Shown: positions 62,450 to 64,000 of the stretch, piece after piece | Layout: each line of letters opens with the position of its first letter | Numbering within the stretch: the stretch's first letter is position 1 | Assembly (NCBI RefSeq): GCF_026000435.1 | Contig: NZ_AP026763.1 | Span: 248,001-312,000, forward strand | DNA from: Vibrio sp. STUT-A11 | GTDB lineage: Bacteria > Pseudomonadota > Gammaproteobacteria > Enterobacterales > Vibrionaceae | Length of the DNA stretch: 64,000 bases | Direction of reading: 5' to 3' | The notes under the pieces: generated by a model | The model's input: only the letters and a program-made list of their open reading frames with translations | What the model was told of the DNA's origin: nothing | Databases searched by the model: none | Position numbers and translations under genes: made by a program

Positions 62450-64000
62450 TTAGCCTGTGTTACGCATGCCTGCCGCGATACCCGCAATAGTCACCATCAG
62501 TGCTTCTTCAAGTTCTGCTGAAGCTTCCTCATTTTGACGCGTACGATACAGTAACTCTGCTTGAAGCATGTTCAATGGCTCGACGTAGATGTTACGTAGG
62601 CGGATGGACTCTAGACCCCATGGGTCATGTTGCATCAAGTTTTCGTTGTTTTCTACATTCAGCACCGCTTTGATGTCTTTCTGCAGTTGCTCACGTAATC
62701 TTTCGCCTAATGGACGAAGTGATTCATCAACCAAGCGCAGGTCGTAGTAGCGAGAGATATCGATGTTACATTTTGAGTAGACCATTTCTAACATGCCAAG
62801 GCGTGTTGAGAAGAATGGCCACTCACGACACATTTCTTCCAGTAGCGCTTGGTGACCTTTGTCTACCGAGTACTGAATCGCTTCACCTGCCCCCAACCAT
62901 GCTGGTAGTACCAAGCGGTTTTGGCTCCATGAGAAGATCCATGGAATGGCACGTAGACTCTCAACGCCACCTTTCGGGTTACGCTTAGCAGGGCGCGAGC
63001 CCAGAGGTAGTTTGCCTAGCTCGAGTTCAGGTGTTGCCTGGCGGAAGTAAGGTACAAAATCTGGTTCGCCGCGAACAACGCTACGGTACGCCTCACAGCT
63101 TACCTGAGACAGTACTTCCATGAGATCGCGCCACTCTTGTTTTGGCTCTGGTGGCGGTAGCAGGTTCGCTTCCAGAATGGCACTGGCGTATAGGTTGAAG
63201 CTGTTTACAGCAACGTCAGGAAGACCTAGCTTAAAGCGAATCATCTCACCCTGCTCGGTCACACGTAGACCACCTTTAAGGCTCTTTGGTGGCTGAGACA
63301 ATAGAGCTGCATGTGCAGGTGCACCACCACGACCAACGGTACCACCGCGACCGTGGAACAATGTCAGTTCAACGCCTTCCTCTTCAGTTACTTTAACTAA
63401 AGATTCCATCGCATGGTATTGAGCCCAGCCTGCAGACATAACACCGGCATCTTTTGCTGAGTCAGAGTAGCCGATCATGACCATTTGGTGGTTTTGGATA
63501 AAGCCACGGTACAGATCGATGTCCATCAACTGTTTGATGACCGATTCTGCGTTGTTCAAGTCTTCCAGAGTTTCGAACAGAGGACAAACATCCATGCGGT
63601 ATGGGCAGCCAGATTCTTGCAGCAGTAAGTGAACAGCAAGAACGTCTGATGCGGTACGTGCCATAGAGATCACGTAAGCACCGAACGCTTCACGAGATTG
63701 TGCAGCAATGATTTTACAGGTGTCCAAAACCTCTTGAACCGGTTCAGATGGTTCCCAGTCACGAGGTAGAAGCGGACGTTTAGAAGCCAGTTCATTGGTC
63801 AGGAAAGCAATTTTGTCTTGCTCGCTCCATTGCTGGTAGTCGCCAATGCCAAGGTGGCGGGTCAACTCAGAAAGTGCATCGGCGTGACGAGTACTTTCCT
63901 GACGGATATCCAGACGAACTAGGTGAACACCAAACGCTTTTACTCGACGTAGGGTATCCAGCAAAGAACCATCTGCGATAACGCCCATGCCACACTCGTG
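62450..64000 (-). CDS. ppc: phosphoenolpyruvate carboxylase, partial (C-terminal part)
   Basis: Fixes bicarbonate onto PEP to refill oxaloacetate. The visible 516 residues are the C-terminal 60 percent of a protein of about 880; the N-terminus lies beyond the window. VHLVRLDIRQESTRH, MIGYSDSAKDAGVMSAGWAQ with catalytic residues, FHGRGGTVGRGGAPAH (the glycine-rich active-site loop) and the C-terminal GMRNTG allosteric end are all present. A Met at 63988 is internal, not the start. Confidence 0.97.
   Translation of the reverse strand, partial: HECGMGVIADGSLLDTLRRVKAFGVHLVRLDIRQESTRHADALSELTRHLGIGDYQQWSEQDKIAFLTNELASKRPLLPRDWEPSEPVQEVLDTCKIIAAQSREAFGAYVISMARTASDVLAVHLLLQESGCPYRMDVCPLFETLEDLNNAESVIKQLMDIDLYRGFIQNHQMVMIGYSDSAKDAGVMSAGWAQYHAMESLVKVTEEEGVELTLFHGRGGTVGRGGAPAHAALLSQPPKSLKGGLRVTEQGEMIRFKLGLPDVAVNSFNLYASAILEANLLPPPEPKQEWRDLMEVLSQVSCEAYRSVVRGEPDFVPYFRQATPELELGKLPLGSRPAKRNPKGGVESLRAIPWIFSWSQNRLVLPAWLGAGEAIQYSVDKGHQALLEEMCREWPFFSTRLGMLEMVYSKCNIDISRYYDLRLVDESLRPLGERLREQLQKDIKAVLNVENNENLMQHDPWGLESIRLRNIYVEPLNMLQAELLYRTRQNEEASAELEEALMVTIAGIAAGMRNTG

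Overview
The window is ordinary core chromosome of a Vibrio, most likely of the Harveyi group (parahaemolyticus, alginolyticus, harveyi, campbellii and relatives). The genus rests on a MotX Na+-flagellar protein behind a sigma-28 promoter, the quorum-sensing regulator AphA between metF and ppc, a tandem tRNA-Gly/tRNA-fMet array and dispersed palindromic repeats of the Vibrio type. I saw no prophage, insertion sequence, integron, CRISPR array, toxin-antitoxin pair or defence island. The species call is inference.

The map is three blocks, each in the order known from E. coli. Block 1 (about 1-25.9 kb): a partial DMT exporter, an SLC13 transporter, psd, rsgA, orn, a tRNA array, a non-coding stretch with DnaA boxes, queG, tsaE-amiB-mutL-miaA-hfq-hflX-hflK-hflC, a DUF2065 gene, purA, motX, hmp, nsrR-rnr-rlmB. 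Block 2 (about 25.9-54.5 kb): gph-trpS, pabA, argD/astC-astA-astD, a DUF1338 gene, crp, prkB, yheU-yheT, a TIGR02444 gene, yheS, kefG-kefB-yheV, slyD, iaaA, slyX and a WD40 lipoprotein, fkpA, yheO-tusDCB, rpsL-rpsG-fusA-tuf, bfd-bfr. Block 3 (about 54.7-64 kb): a malic enzyme, metJ divergent from metB-metL, metF, aphA and a ppc gene cut by the window end.

Functionally this is housekeeping: membrane lipid synthesis (psd), ribosome assembly and translation (rsgA, orn, rnr, rlmB, trpS, str operon), tRNA modification (queG, tsaE, miaA, tusDCB), cell-wall and membrane quality control (amiB, hflKC), mismatch repair (mutL), nitric-oxide defence (hmp under NsrR), arginine synthesis and breakdown, methionine synthesis under MetJ, and two global regulators (Crp, AphA).

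The most interesting material is non-coding. The tRNA array carries tandem 229-bp units, a broken tRNA-Gly and three copies of a unit ending in a tRNA-fMet 3' fragment. Just beyond it lies an inverted pair of perfect DnaA boxes, at the position where E. coli carries the DnaA-titrating locus datA. Other candidates are a canonical terminator-like hairpin inside the str operon, an 11-bp inverted repeat in the aphA leader, a perfect palindrome ahead of bfd, and two 133-bp copies of a hairpin repeat 44 kb apart.
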